A program made the position numbers and the translations under genes. A stretch of DNA of 33,508 nt, taken from positions 1 through 33,508 of the forward strand of contig JAHHHI010000019.1 in the NCBI GenBank assembly GCA_019359435.1, in the 5' to 3' direction. The notes beneath the pieces were generated by a model that did not search any database, was not told the origin of the DNA, and saw only the letters and a program-made list of their open reading frames with translations. This DNA is from Kaiparowitsia implicata GSE-PSE-MK54-09C (GTDB lineage Bacteria; Cyanobacteriota; Cyanobacteriia; Elainellales; Elainellaceae). Below, one piece after another: positions 25,704-33,508 of the stretch (position 1 is the stretch's first letter; each line of letters begins with the position of its first letter).

Positions 25704-28700
25704 ATGCACAGCCTGTTCTACCGCAATCGTCAACTGTTGGCGCTAACCCTGACGCTAATCATCGTGTGGGGTTTAGCCGCCGTCTTCACCCTGCCCCGCA
25801 TGGAAGACCCCGCCATCACCCAGCGCGTTGCCACCGTGGTCACGCCCTTTCCCGGTGCCAGCCCCGAGCGGGTAGAATCCTTGGTCACGGAGCCGATCGA
25901 ACAAATTCTGTTTGAACTCGACGAAATTGAGTCGCTGCGATCGACCAGCAGTAGAGGCCTATCCATCGTCACGGTGGAGCTAAAGGAAGCCATTCGGCAG
26001 GTGGAGCCGGTCTGGGCTAAAGTGCGGAGCAAACTGCAGGATGTGCAGCCGCAACTACCGCCCGATGCCGCCACCCCCGACTACCGAGACGGCAGCACGG
26101 CTGCTAGCGCCCTGATTGTAGGGCTGACGTGGGAACTGAACGCGCCTCCTAATTTCACCATTCTGTACCGCACCGCCAAAGCCCTGGAAGACCGCATTCG
26201 CGCCATTCCCGGAACTGACACGGTAGAGCTGTTTGGCAACCCGAGTGAAGAAATTCGGGTCGAAGTGTCTCCTCTAGACTTGGCGACCTTAGGGCTGACA
26301 CCGCAAGCCCTAGCCCAGCAGATTCAGGCCAGCGATGCCAAGCTGTCTGCGGGGCAGCTGCGCAGCAACCAAAGTCAGGTGTTGATAGAAGTGAGCAGCG
26401 CCATCGATTCCCTCATGCGGGTTCGTCAAATTCCGATTCGGGTGGGAGGCTCGGGGCAAGTGGCTCAGCTCGGCGACATCGCCACGGTGGTGAAGGGTGT
26501 GCAAGAGCCCTTGGCAGAATTGGCGATCGTGAATGGCTATCCAGCTGTGGTGCTCGCTGCCCAGGTAGAATCGCAGGCGCGGGTTGATGCATGGGCGCGG
26601 CAGGCGCGGCAGGTGCTCAATGAGGCGCGTGGCACCCTCTCGGACGGGTTGGGACTGCGGATTGTGCTCGACCAGAGCCAGTATGTAGAACAGCGGCTGA
26701 ATGGCGTCATGGGCAACCTGGTGACCAGTTCGCTGCTGGTGGTAGGAGTGTCGCTGCTGCTGCTGGGGTGGCGCGCGGCGCTGATTGTCGGGTCGGCCCT
26801 GCCCCTAGCCACGCTGATGGTATTTGGGATAATGCAAAGCCTGGGCGTGCCGCTGCACCAGATGTCGGTGACGGGCCTCATTATTGCCCTGGGGCTGCTG
26901 ATCGACAATGCCATTGTGGTGGTGGATGAGGTGCAGCATCGTCTGCGGGCGGGTATTGCCCCGGCTCAGGCTGTAGCCGATACGGGGCGTCATCTGACGG
27001 TTCCGCTGCTGGCGTCTACGTTGACGACGGTGCTGGCCTTTGTGCCGATTGCGTCGTCTCCTGGCAGCGTGGGGGAGTTTATCGGCACTATTGGCCTGAC
27101 CGTGATTTTGGCGTTGGTCAGCTCGCTGCTGCTGTCGCTGACGGTAATTCCTGCGTTGGCGGCGAGGCTATTGCAGGGCCACACGATGGGCGATCGCCCT
27201 CGCTGGTGGCAACACGGTCTTCAGATGCCTGCGGTGAGCCGCGTCTATCACTGGAGCTTGGGGGCAATTTTTCGGCGGCCTTGGCTGGGGGTGGGACTCG
27301 CGCTAGTGTTGCCGCTGGTGGGATTCACTCAATTCGGTACGCTAGAACAGCAGTTTTTTCCACCGACCAACCGAGATCAAGCCCAGGTTGAATTGCTGCT
27401 GTCGCCCCAAACGGCGATCGCCCAAACGCAGCACTATGCCCAGCAGATTCGGGATCTGCTGCTGCAGCATCCTGCGGTGGCAGAGGTGCACTGGTTTCTG
27501 GGCAGCAGCGCCCCGCCCTTTTTCTATAATGTGGCAGGTCAGCGAGACGATGCCGCCAACTATGCCCAGGGCATTGTGCAGTTGCAAACCCCCGATCGCC
27601 TGCGCGATACGCTCCGCACACTGCAAACCCAGGTCGATGCGGCTTTTCCTGAGGCGCAGGTGTTGGTGAAGCAGCTCGAGCAAGGCCCCCCGTTTGACGC
27701 GCCGATTGAGCTGCGGCTCTATGGTCAGGATTTGATGCAGATGCAGGCGCTGGGGAACGACCTGCGGCTGCGGCTGGCGCAGTTGCCCGAGGTGACCCAC
27801 ACCCGAGCCAGTCTTGCGGATGCGCTGCCCAAACTGGCGCTGACGGTAGACGAGGTGCAGGCCCGACGCGCTGGACTGGAGAATAGTGCGATCGCCCGCC
27901 AACTGGATGCGGCCCTAGATGGCGCGGTGGGCGGGTCGTTGCTAGAGGCAACCGAAGACATTCCCGTGCGCGTGCGGCTGGCAGACACAGCGCGAGGCAG
28001 TCTAGCGCAGGTTGCATCGCTGGATGTGCTCTCGGCGGCGGGGCAACGGGTGCCGCTGGGGGCGATCGCCGAGGTTGACTGGGTGCCGAGTCTGAGCACC
28101 CTGCAGCGCCGCAATGGGCAGCGCATCAATACGGTTCAAGCCTACCTTGAGGCAGGCGCGCTGCCCGACACGGTGCTGGCCCACTTTCGGCAACAGTTGA
28201 GTGACAGTGGCTGGGCACTCCCCCCCGGTGTGCGGCTTGAGTATGGCGGCGAGGCCGACGCTCGGGGCACGGCTGTGGGCAACCTGCTGTCTACCGTGGG
28301 CGTGCTGCTGATTTTGATGACGGCTACTCTCGTGCTGTCGTTTAATTCCTTTGGGCTAGCAGCGTTAATTGCGACGGTGGCGATCGCCTCTGTGGGTCTA
28401 GCAGCGCTGGCGCTATGGGTCTTTAATTCAGTTTTTGGCTTTACGGCCATCCTCGGCACCCTAGGGCTAATTGGCCTCGCCATCAATGATTCTATTGTGG
28501 TGCTCGCCGCCCTGCAAACAGACCCAAACGCCCGCGTGGGCGATCGCCATGCCACTCAACAGGTGGTGTTTCAGTCGACACGTCACGTCATTGCTACCAC
28601 GCTGACAACAATTGTGGGGTTTGTGCCGCTCTTGTTGGATTCAACTGGGTTTTGGCCACCGATGGCGATCGCCATTGCGGGTGGATTAGGCGGTGCCACG

Positions 28701-28814
28701 CTGCTGGCACTCTACTATATCCCGGCGGCTCACCTGCTGCTGGCACGCCGGGCTACGGCACCCCTTATCTCCGCAGATACAACAAAACCCCGCATTGCTG
28801 CGAGGTTTCGTTAA
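25704..28814 (+). CDS. RND-family efflux pump permease (AcrB/MexB-like)
   Basis: From the ATG at 25704 the protein is 1036 residues, a standard RND length; the same frame is open upstream into the adaptor gene, but MHSLFYRNRQLL directly precedes the first membrane helix. CGAGG lies 8 nt upstream. It shows 'PRMEDPAITQRVATVVTPFPGASPERVESLVTEPIE', large periplasmic loops, TM4 with GLIIALGLLIDNAIVVVDEV (the proton-relay Asp) and a duplicated second half with GLIGLAINDSIVVLAAL. It exports substrate using the proton gradient together with the upstream adaptor. Substrate cannot be read from sequence; the divergent PadR suggests induction by a small hydrophobic ligand. The last codons form a terminator-like hairpin. 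Confidence 0.94.
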   Translation: MHSLFYRNRQLLALTLTLIIVWGLAAVFTLPRMEDPAITQRVATVVTPFPGASPERVESLVTEPIEQILFELDEIESLRSTSSRGLSIVTVELKEAIRQVEPVWAKVRSKLQDVQPQLPPDAATPDYRDGSTAASALIVGLTWELNAPPNFTILYRTAKALEDRIRAIPGTDTVELFGNPSEEIRVEVSPLDLATLGLTPQALAQQIQASDAKLSAGQLRSNQSQVLIEVSSAIDSLMRVRQIPIRVGGSGQVAQLGDIATVVKGVQEPLAELAIVNGYPAVVLAAQVESQARVDAWARQARQVLNEARGTLSDGLGLRIVLDQSQYVEQRLNGVMGNLVTSSLLVVGVSLLLLGWRAALIVGSALPLATLMVFGIMQSLGVPLHQMSVTGLIIALGLLIDNAIVVVDEVQHRLRAGIAPAQAVADTGRHLTVPLLASTLTTVLAFVPIASSPGSVGEFIGTIGLTVILALVSSLLLSLTVIPALAARLLQGHTMGDRPRWWQHGLQMPAVSRVYHWSLGAIFRRPWLGVGLALVLPLVGFTQFGTLEQQFFPPTNRDQAQVELLLSPQTAIAQTQHYAQQIRDLLLQHPAVAEVHWFLGSSAPPFFYNVAGQRDDAANYAQGIVQLQTPDRLRDTLRTLQTQVDAAFPEAQVLVKQLEQGPPFDAPIELRLYGQDLMQMQALGNDLRLRLAQLPEVTHTRASLADALPKLALTVDEVQARRAGLENSAIARQLDAALDGAVGGSLLEATEDIPVRVRLADTARGSLAQVASLDVLSAAGQRVPLGAIAEVDWVPSLSTLQRRNGQRINTVQAYLEAGALPDTVLAHFRQQLSDSGWALPPGVRLEYGGEADARGTAVGNLLSTVGVLLILMTATLVLSFNSFGLAALIATVAIASVGLAALALWVFNSVFGFTAILGTLGLIGLAINDSIVVLAALQTDPNARVGDRHATQQVVFQSTRHVIATTLTTIVGFVPLLLDSTGFWPPMAIAIAGGLGGATLLALYYIPAAHLLLARRATAPLISADTTKPRIAARFR
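28785..28808 (+). terminator. Hairpin inside the last codons of the RND permease
   Basis: AAACCCCGCA (28785-28794) and TGCGAGGTTT (28799-28808) pair at 9 of 10 positions, six bases before the stop is complete. It has the shape of a terminator, without a T-run since the tRNA begins immediately after. Confidence 0.4.
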
Positions 28815-28888
28815 TCGGAGCGGCGGGATTTGAACCCACGACCCCTACTACCCCAAAGTAGTGCGCTACCAAGCTGCGCTACGCCCCG
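28815..28888 (-). tRNA. trnP: tRNA-Pro(GGG)
   Basis: The full cloverleaf is visible on the minus strand, 74 nt without encoded CCA. The acceptor stem CGGGGCG pairs with CGCTCCG (one G-U). The D arm is GCGC/GCGC with loop AGCTTGGTA. The anticodon stem CTACT/AGTAG carries loop TTGGGGT, so the anticodon is GGG. The T arm is GTGGG-TTCAAAT-CCCGC and the discriminator base is A73. It reads CCC and CCU proline codons. Its 3' end directly touches the RND permease stop codon (28812-28814) on the opposite strand. Confidence 0.97.
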
Positions 28889-29422
28889 ATACGCTACATT
28901 CAGCGCTTTACAAATATATCACAGCTGGTGAGCAAGTCTAAATAGACCGTTAAATCTACCGGGGTGAAGTCTGCTCTTTCGAGCCGATTCTACAGGTAGG
29001 TTAAACGGTGAGCCAGTGGCTACTGCTTAGCCTCAGCCTGATAGCCAGCCGCGCGCACTGGTCGGCCTGATATCCGCGCACGGTATTCCCTCCTCTATTA
29101 TGGCTTGCCAATGGCCCTGCCCCCTCAACCGTCTTTGCCGTCTAGTGGCGGCAAGAAGATGCTCCAATGCGTAGATTCTCCGTCTTCACCCGCATCATCC
29201 AAACCATTCCAATCAAAATTATTCCAATAAAAAATCCCCAGTTTGAACCAGGGATTTAACAGGAGTAACAACCACAGAACACTCTCGAATGCAACGCAAT
29301 AAAAGGAGCCGTCCGTCTGCTTTGACCCAGTTCACCCGGAGGGAACCTTGGGACATGCCGCTTTCCGGTTTACATTCTTTAAGCAATGATAGTGCGAAAT
29401 GGTGACATTGCTGTAGTAAGGA
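28889..29422. other. Gene-free stretch between the tRNA and the importer operon
   Basis: An AAATCCC/GGGATTT hairpin (29232-29238/29251-29257) reads on the minus strand into TTTTTT and resembles a terminator, but no gene upstream of it on that strand is evident. A 69-codon minus frame (29219-29428) overlaps it and has no family features. The tRNA promoter must lie just above 28889, where TATATT is seen on the minus strand without a clear -35. Confidence 0.35.
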
Positions 29423-29444
29423 CGACAAATTTAGGAATTTGTCG
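29423..29444 (-). terminator. Hairpin after the importer operon
   Basis: CGACAAATT (29423-29431) and AATTTGTCG (29436-29444) pair perfectly around a 4-nt loop, 29 bp past the permease stop. No strong T-run follows on the minus strand, so it may be a weak terminator or an mRNA end-protecting stem. Confidence 0.5.
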
Positions 29445-29472
29445 CCTCTCGCCGGATCGGTTTTGGGTGGAT

Positions 29473-31326
29473 CTACCGGAGCGATCGCCGTGCTGCACCA
29501 CTCACCGCATCCACGCCAAAGGTGAGCAAAATAAAGCAGCCCAGCGATACCACCAGCCCGCGATAGTCAAAACTACTCAACTGCTCCGTCAGCAACCGCC
29601 CCAGCCCGCCCGCGCCCACTAGCCCCACAATTACTGTTTCGCGCATGCATACCTCCCAGCGGTAGAGGCTATAGGCCAGAAAGCGGGTGAGCGTCAACGG
29701 TAGCACTCCGTAGAGGAAGACCGAAGGCGCGGGTGCCCCTTGAGCCTGTAGCGCGAGCAGAGGCCGCTGATCTAAATTTTCGATCACTTCGGCTTTAAGG
29801 CGTCCTAAGATGCCGAGGTTATGGAGGCCCAAGGCGATCGCCCCAGGCAAGATACCGGGGAAAAACACAAACAGCGCCACCAGCGCCCAAATCGGTGCGG
29901 GAATCGCGCGACACACCAGCAGCACCAAGCGCGTTGCGATAAACCCGGCCCAGGCGATCGCCCGCTGCATCCTAGACTCCCGCGTGCCGCTGAACAAGCC
30001 CCCTGGCAAAAAGAACGTGTAGGCTGCGGGGAAGGCCAGCAGAATGCCGCCCACGCTCGCTAGAGCGATCGCCAGCACCGACATGGCCAGGGTTTGCAGC
30101 GACAGCTGCAACAGTTGCGCCCCATCAGCTGCAGTGATGCGAATGGGCGTAGCCAAACGCACCACATCCCCCAACAGCGTGGCTGTGCGGGGCGACCACA
30201 GCTTGCTGTAGTCTGCCCCTACCCAGCGAAAGCTGACGGGAATCAGGATCACGATGAGCAGAAGGGCGATCGCCGGAAGCGCCTGCCAGAGGCGTTCACG
30301 CAGCGTCGTGAGCAGCGCATGACCCAGACCCCACGCGCCGCGAGTTCTGCGCTCCCACGCGGGAGAGCGGGATGCCCCCAGCGATGCAGGCGTCCCAGGC
30401 TGCCCAGATAGAGCCGCCGAAGACACGCCCGCGCGAGCCGAGCGCTGCCGCTTTAAATTCAAATCCATCCGGGTCGGCGAGTCCAATCGCTGCCGCAGCA
30501 GCGCGCTGATCACATCCACTGACCCATTCAGCGCAAACAGTGCGTAGAACAGCGTCCACAACTGCTCATAGCGCAAGGATTGCAAGCTGAGAAAAATCTC
30601 ATAGCCCAGACCCCCCGCACCAATAATGCCCAGCACCGCCGCCGAGCGAATGGAGCACTCAAACCGATAAAAGCTATAGGACAGCAAATCTAGAAAGGCT
30701 TGGGGCAGCAGCGTATACAGCAGCGCGGGCAAAGGTGCAACGCCGCTGTTGAGCAAAGCCTGGAGTGGCTGACGCGGCGTTTCATCCAGCAGATCGGCAA
30801 ACACTTTGGCCACGATCGCCCCATAGGGCACGGCAATGCCGAGAATCGCCACCAGCGGATCTAAGCCAAAAATATTGACAAAAAACAGGCCCCAAATCAG
30901 CTCGTGAATGGCCCGGGGCACCGCCAGCCCCAGGCGCAACACCTGCCCAAACGGTCGCCGCCGTTGGGGAAACACCGCCTGCCACCACACTGCTGACATC
31001 AGCACGCCGCCCACCAGTCCCAATGCGACGCTGAGCGTGGTGCCGCAGACGGCGTAGAATAGCGTCGTGACGGTGGCCTGTCCGGCGATCGCCAGAAACT
31101 CGGCACTGAGGTCGGGCGTCAGGCTAGCGCGGGCAAATCGCCCTAGCTGCGGCAGTCCACCCCCATTCACCACATCAGTGCGGAATAGTCCTGTCGGTAT
31201 AAGGGACAGGGCGATCGCCCCTAGGGCCACCAGCAGCCAAACCCGCCCCGCCGTCCACACTGGCGCAGTCGGAGCGACTGGCCCCGTAGAGGCCGCTGCC
31301 GGAGTTTGGGGTGGAGCGGACGTCAT
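29473..31326 (-). CDS. phnE: ABC importer permease with two fused PhnE-type domains
   Basis: The protein is 617 residues, twice a normal PhnE. Both halves carry the ABC permease coupling helix: GIIGAGGLGYEI (about 232-243) and GLVGAGGLGRLL (568-579). Each is preceded by the PhnE-like 'R.. ECSIRSAAVLG' or 'RWEVCMRETVIVG' string. A hydrophilic, Arg/Ser/Gly-rich linker (about 285-335) joins them. The ATG overlaps the last bases of the ATP-binding gene (31323-31326), so they are translationally coupled. It forms the membrane channel of the importer with PhnC, probably without needing a second copy since two domains are present. The substrate is not defined by the permease. Confidence 0.92.
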   Translation of the reverse strand: MTSAPPQTPAAASTGPVAPTAPVWTAGRVWLLVALGAIALSLIPTGLFRTDVVNGGGLPQLGRFARASLTPDLSAEFLAIAGQATVTTLFYAVCGTTLSVALGLVGGVLMSAVWWQAVFPQRRRPFGQVLRLGLAVPRAIHELIWGLFFVNIFGLDPLVAILGIAVPYGAIVAKVFADLLDETPRQPLQALLNSGVAPLPALLYTLLPQAFLDLLSYSFYRFECSIRSAAVLGIIGAGGLGYEIFLSLQSLRYEQLWTLFYALFALNGSVDVISALLRQRLDSPTRMDLNLKRQRSARAGVSSAALSGQPGTPASLGASRSPAWERRTRGAWGLGHALLTTLRERLWQALPAIALLLIVILIPVSFRWVGADYSKLWSPRTATLLGDVVRLATPIRITAADGAQLLQLSLQTLAMSVLAIALASVGGILLAFPAAYTFFLPGGLFSGTRESRMQRAIAWAGFIATRLVLLVCRAIPAPIWALVALFVFFPGILPGAIALGLHNLGILGRLKAEVIENLDQRPLLALQAQGAPAPSVFLYGVLPLTLTRFLAYSLYRWEVCMRETVIVGLVGAGGLGRLLTEQLSSFDYRGLVVSLGCFILLTFGVDAVSGAARRSLR

Positions 31327-32072
31327 CCCTCGTCCTCCAGCGCATAGAGCTGCGTCAGCATGGCGTCAGAGATGGCGGCAGTGGGTGCGTCAAACACAAT
31401 CCGCCCTTGGCGCAGACCGATGATGCGATCGCAAAACTGCCGCGCCAATTCCACCGTGTGCAGGCTCACCACCAGCGTTTTCCCATCTTCCACCACCAAC
31501 TCTCGCAACAGCGCCATCACGTCGCGGCTGCGCTCGGGATCAAGGCTAGAGACGGGTTCATCTGCCAAAATCACTAGGGGATTCTGAACCAGGACGCGGG
31601 CGATCGCCACCCGCTGCTGTTGCCCGCCAGACAGGTTTTCGGTGCGCGCATCCAGCTTTTCGGGAATGCCGACACGGTGCAACGCGGCGATCGCCCGGTC
31701 GCGCTCTAGCGGATATACTAGCGACAGAACGGCTTTCCACAGCGGCCAGCGGCCCAAGTGCCCGGCGTTAACGTTGTGCACCACCCGCAGCGGTTCCACC
31801 AGGTGAAACTGCTGATAGATCGTGCCAATCTGCCGCTGCACCCGCCGCCGCTGCCGACTCGAAAGCCGCCCGAGGGGATGGCCCAGCGCCCACACCTCGC
31901 CCTGGCTGGGGAGCAGCGTGCCGTTAAGCAGCCGCAGCAGCGTGCTCTTGCCCGCCCCGCTCGACCCCACCAACGCCACCCGCTCACCGGGGTAAATCGA
32001 GAGGGAAGTCTCTGCCAGGGCTGCCACGTCTCCAAACCGCTGCGTCACCCGCTGTAAGTCAAACAGGGGCAT
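31323..32072 (-). CDS. phnC: ABC importer ATP-binding protein, PhnC type
   Basis: From the ATG at 32072 the protein is 249 residues, the normal PhnC size. The frame is open further upstream into the binding-protein gene, but that part has no family similarity. Walker A is GSSGAGKST (36-44), the signature LSGGQQQR is at 147-154, Walker B is VILADE (167-172), followed by PVSSLDP and an H-loop VVSLHTVELA. 'QRFGDVAALAETSLSIYPGERVALVG' and 'QIGTIYQQFHLVEPLRVVHNV' are PhnC-like. It powers uptake of phosphonate-type or other oxyanion substrates. The Shine-Dalgarno site is weak. The stop overlaps the permease ATG by 4 bp. Confidence 0.92.
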   Translation of the reverse strand: MPLFDLQRVTQRFGDVAALAETSLSIYPGERVALVGSSGAGKSTLLRLLNGTLLPSQGEVWALGHPLGRLSSRQRRRVQRQIGTIYQQFHLVEPLRVVHNVNAGHLGRWPLWKAVLSLVYPLERDRAIAALHRVGIPEKLDARTENLSGGQQQRVAIARVLVQNPLVILADEPVSSLDPERSRDVMALLRELVVEDGKTLVVSLHTVELARQFCDRIIGLRQGRIVFDAPTAAISDAMLTQLYALEDEG

Positions 32073-32154
32073 CTCTGCTGGCGCAGCAAGGGCTACATCA
32101 GCGGTCGCTAACTGGAAAGATTGAATCGGGGAGCGATCGCCGGAAGGGTCTACA

Positions 32155-33084
32155 TTACTGGATTTTGCCAACCTGCCGACCCACTGCTTCAATCTGGGAA
32201 TAGTTGGAATTCTGTGTTTCGATGAATCGATTCGCCCCAAATAAATCGAGGATTTCGGCCTGCTCAGGCACACTGGGGTCAAGCTTGAGCAGCGCCGCCT
32301 GCACCCGTTCCACAAAGTCATCCCCATAGCGCTCCGTCACTTGGGCATTAATCACCCAGTGATAATCGTAATAGGGCGGAGTGCGCCACACCACCTGTAC
32401 GCGGCTCGTATCCACAGCGCCCGCTTCTACCCGCTGGTTCCACACTATTTCATTGAGCGCGCCCACCTCATAGGTGCCTGCTTCCACCAGTTGAATCGTC
32501 GCGTCGTGGTTTTGAGAAAAGCCCACCTCGCCGCGAAACTCACTGAGATCAAAGCCTGCGTCCTGCAAAAAATGCTGGGGCATTAGCCGTCCCGATGTGG
32601 AAGACTCGCTGCCAAAGGTAAAGCTACGCCCTTTCAACGCCTCTAGTCCGGCGCTGTCTTCAAAGGGTTCAATTCCACTGTCTGTGTTGGCAATAAACAC
32701 GCTGTAGAACTCAGCATCAATATCTCGCTGGGCGATCGCCTCTGCCCCGGGTACTTGCAGCCGCGCCTGCACTCCCGTGAGCCCCCCAAACCACACCATA
32801 TCTAGGTCGCCCACCCGAAAAGCCGTGACTGACGCCGCATAGTTGGTGACAGGCTTATACTCTACCGGCACACCCAATTCTTCTGAGAGATAGTCTGACA
32901 AAATGCCGTAAAGCCGCTGGAGCTTTTCTGGATCTTGGTCAGGGATGGCTCCGGTGACAAAGGGCTGGGTGACTACAGCGTCCTCAGCGCCATTGCCCAA
33001 AGATGCAGACGGAGCCGAGCCCGGTGCGCAGGCCGTTAGAGGCAGCAGCACCGATAAAAGTAGAAACCCTAAAAATCGCGTCAT
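32155..33084 (-). CDS. Periplasmic binding lipoprotein of the PhnD family
   Basis: The protein is 309 residues. A signal peptide ends in the lipobox LTAC (Cys19), so it is an anchored lipoprotein. The mature part is a PhnD-like two-lobed binding protein: 'GAIPDQDPEKLQRLYGILSDYLSEELGVPVEYKPVTNYAASVTAFRVGDLDMVWFGGLTGVQA', then 'FGSESSTSGRLMPQHFL' and 'EVGALNEIVW'. PhnD relatives bind phosphonates, phosphite, hypophosphite or, as annotated in cyanobacteria, possibly selenate; I recall this sequence type under the selenate label but cannot confirm it. It is the first gene of the importer operon and delivers substrate to the fused permease. No regulatory gene sits beside it. Confidence 0.93.
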   Translation of the reverse strand: MTRFLGFLLLSVLLPLTACAPGSAPSASLGNGAEDAVVTQPFVTGAIPDQDPEKLQRLYGILSDYLSEELGVPVEYKPVTNYAASVTAFRVGDLDMVWFGGLTGVQARLQVPGAEAIAQRDIDAEFYSVFIANTDSGIEPFEDSAGLEALKGRSFTFGSESSTSGRLMPQHFLQDAGFDLSEFRGEVGFSQNHDATIQLVEAGTYEVGALNEIVWNQRVEAGAVDTSRVQVVWRTPPYYDYHWVINAQVTERYGDDFVERVQAALLKLDPSVPEQAEILDLFGANRFIETQNSNYSQIEAVGRQVGKIQ

Positions 33085-33427
33085 TCCCTGTTTAACTTAT
33101 TCCCTATCTAACCTATTTAATGCTTCACGACTGAATCCCTAATGACGGGCGATCGCCCCTCCATCTCTACCCACCGCCCCCATCAAGCCTGCTGTTTTGA
33201 ATCTGGTAGGGCAAGAGGGCGATCGCTCTGTGCAACATTCTGCACAAATCATCACGCAGCCCCAGCACTTCTTTAGCATAGACACATCAGGCCATTAGGC
33301 AGCAGAGCAGCCCCAACCCAGCGGGCCGAACTGGCAACCTCAAACAACGTGAGTTCGACAAGGATCAGAGTGCCGAAAGGGAGGCTGAGGGTTACGCTCA
33401 AAGTATTGAATTCTAAGCACCTCAGCC
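33085..33427. other. Region upstream of the importer and of the IS element
   Basis: Two HIP1 sites lie near 33150 and 33220. The sequence CGTGAGTTCGACAAGGATC near 33346-33364 resembles the end sequences of the two MITE-like elements (CTGAGT-CGGGATAAG) and might be the left end of the IS that follows. The importer promoter should lie just above 33084, but no clear consensus is seen. Confidence 0.35.
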
Positions 33428-33508
33428 ATGTCTTTGAGTCTAGCGCGCCTCGACCTGACCCAAATCTTCTGCGACGTTGACGACTTCTGTCGCGAGTTTG
33501 AGGGGCTC
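33428..33508 (+). CDS. IS982-like transposase, N-terminal part, cut by the window edge
   Basis: ATG at 33428 opens 27 codons that run off the window: MSLSLARLDLTQIFCDVDDF, then CREFEGL. 'IFC.VDDFC..FE' is the typical N-terminus of IS982-family transposases as I know it. The DDE catalytic residues are outside the window, so activity cannot be judged. Together with the transposase end at 3-113, it puts IS-related genes at both window edges. Confidence 0.7.
   Translation, partial: MSLSLARLDLTQIFCDVDDFCREFEGL

Noticed and set aside
27325-28017. 230-codon minus-strand frame
   Set aside because: It is antisense to the RND permease in GC-rich DNA; low-complexity Arg/Ala/Pro composition.
29219-29428. 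69-codon minus-strand frame
   Set aside because: It overlaps a terminator-like hairpin and has no family features.
32073-32327. Upstream extension of the PhnC frame into the binding-protein gene
   Set aside because: No similarity to PhnC; the ATG at 32072 gives the normal family length.
1-33508. CRISPR array or prophage
   Set aside because: No regularly spaced direct repeats and no phage structural or integrase genes were seen.

Overview
The window is cyanobacterial chromosome. The HIP1 octamer GCGATCGC occurs throughout coding and non-coding DNA. petN (cytochrome b6f subunit VIII), a cyanobacterial-type sepF and a caspase-STAND-WD40 protein are typical of the phylum. I cannot name the genus from sequence alone.

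Left part (1-9.4 kb): the C-terminal end of an ISAs1-like transposase and a 0.9 kb gene-poor stretch precede a large membrane protein with about eight copies of an 80-residue repeat. That gene converges on lepA, and three perfect hairpins lie between the two. lepA is divergent from pnp. A small Trp-rich reading frame without a normal start codon lies between lepA and pnp.

Middle part (9.4-14.3 kb): a transposase-derived minus-strand gene with a good ribosome binding site, then a plus-strand pair made of a peptidoglycan-binding-domain protein and a sigma-70-like protein with a duplicated N-terminal module. A TonB-like protein is read from the minus strand. petN and a 47-residue single-span membrane protein, both too short for routine ORF calling, follow.

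Central part (14.4-23.1 kb): a 5.1 kb caspase/nSTAND/WD40 gene, a 0.96 kb AT-richer gap, two small minus-strand genes of unknown function, sepF with a perfect terminator, and an HD-domain metal-dependent hydrolase.

Right part (23.4-33.5 kb): a PadR-type regulator is divergent from an RND efflux operon (adaptor and permease). The intervening DNA holds a near-consensus promoter with an inverted repeat whose left half fills the -35/-10 spacer. tRNA-Pro(GGG) abuts the permease stop codon on the opposite strand. A minus-strand PhnD-PhnC-PhnE type ABC importer follows, with two permease domains fused in one chain. The window ends in the first 27 codons of an IS982-like transposase.

Repeats: three copies of one hairpin sequence follow pnp, the sigma-like gene and sepF. 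Two other elements with related imperfect ends lie downstream of the repeat protein and of the caspase gene. The best candidates for undescribed biology are the sigma-like protein with its partner, the caspase-STAND protein, the repeat membrane protein, the transposase-derived gene and the non-canonical-start small ORF.
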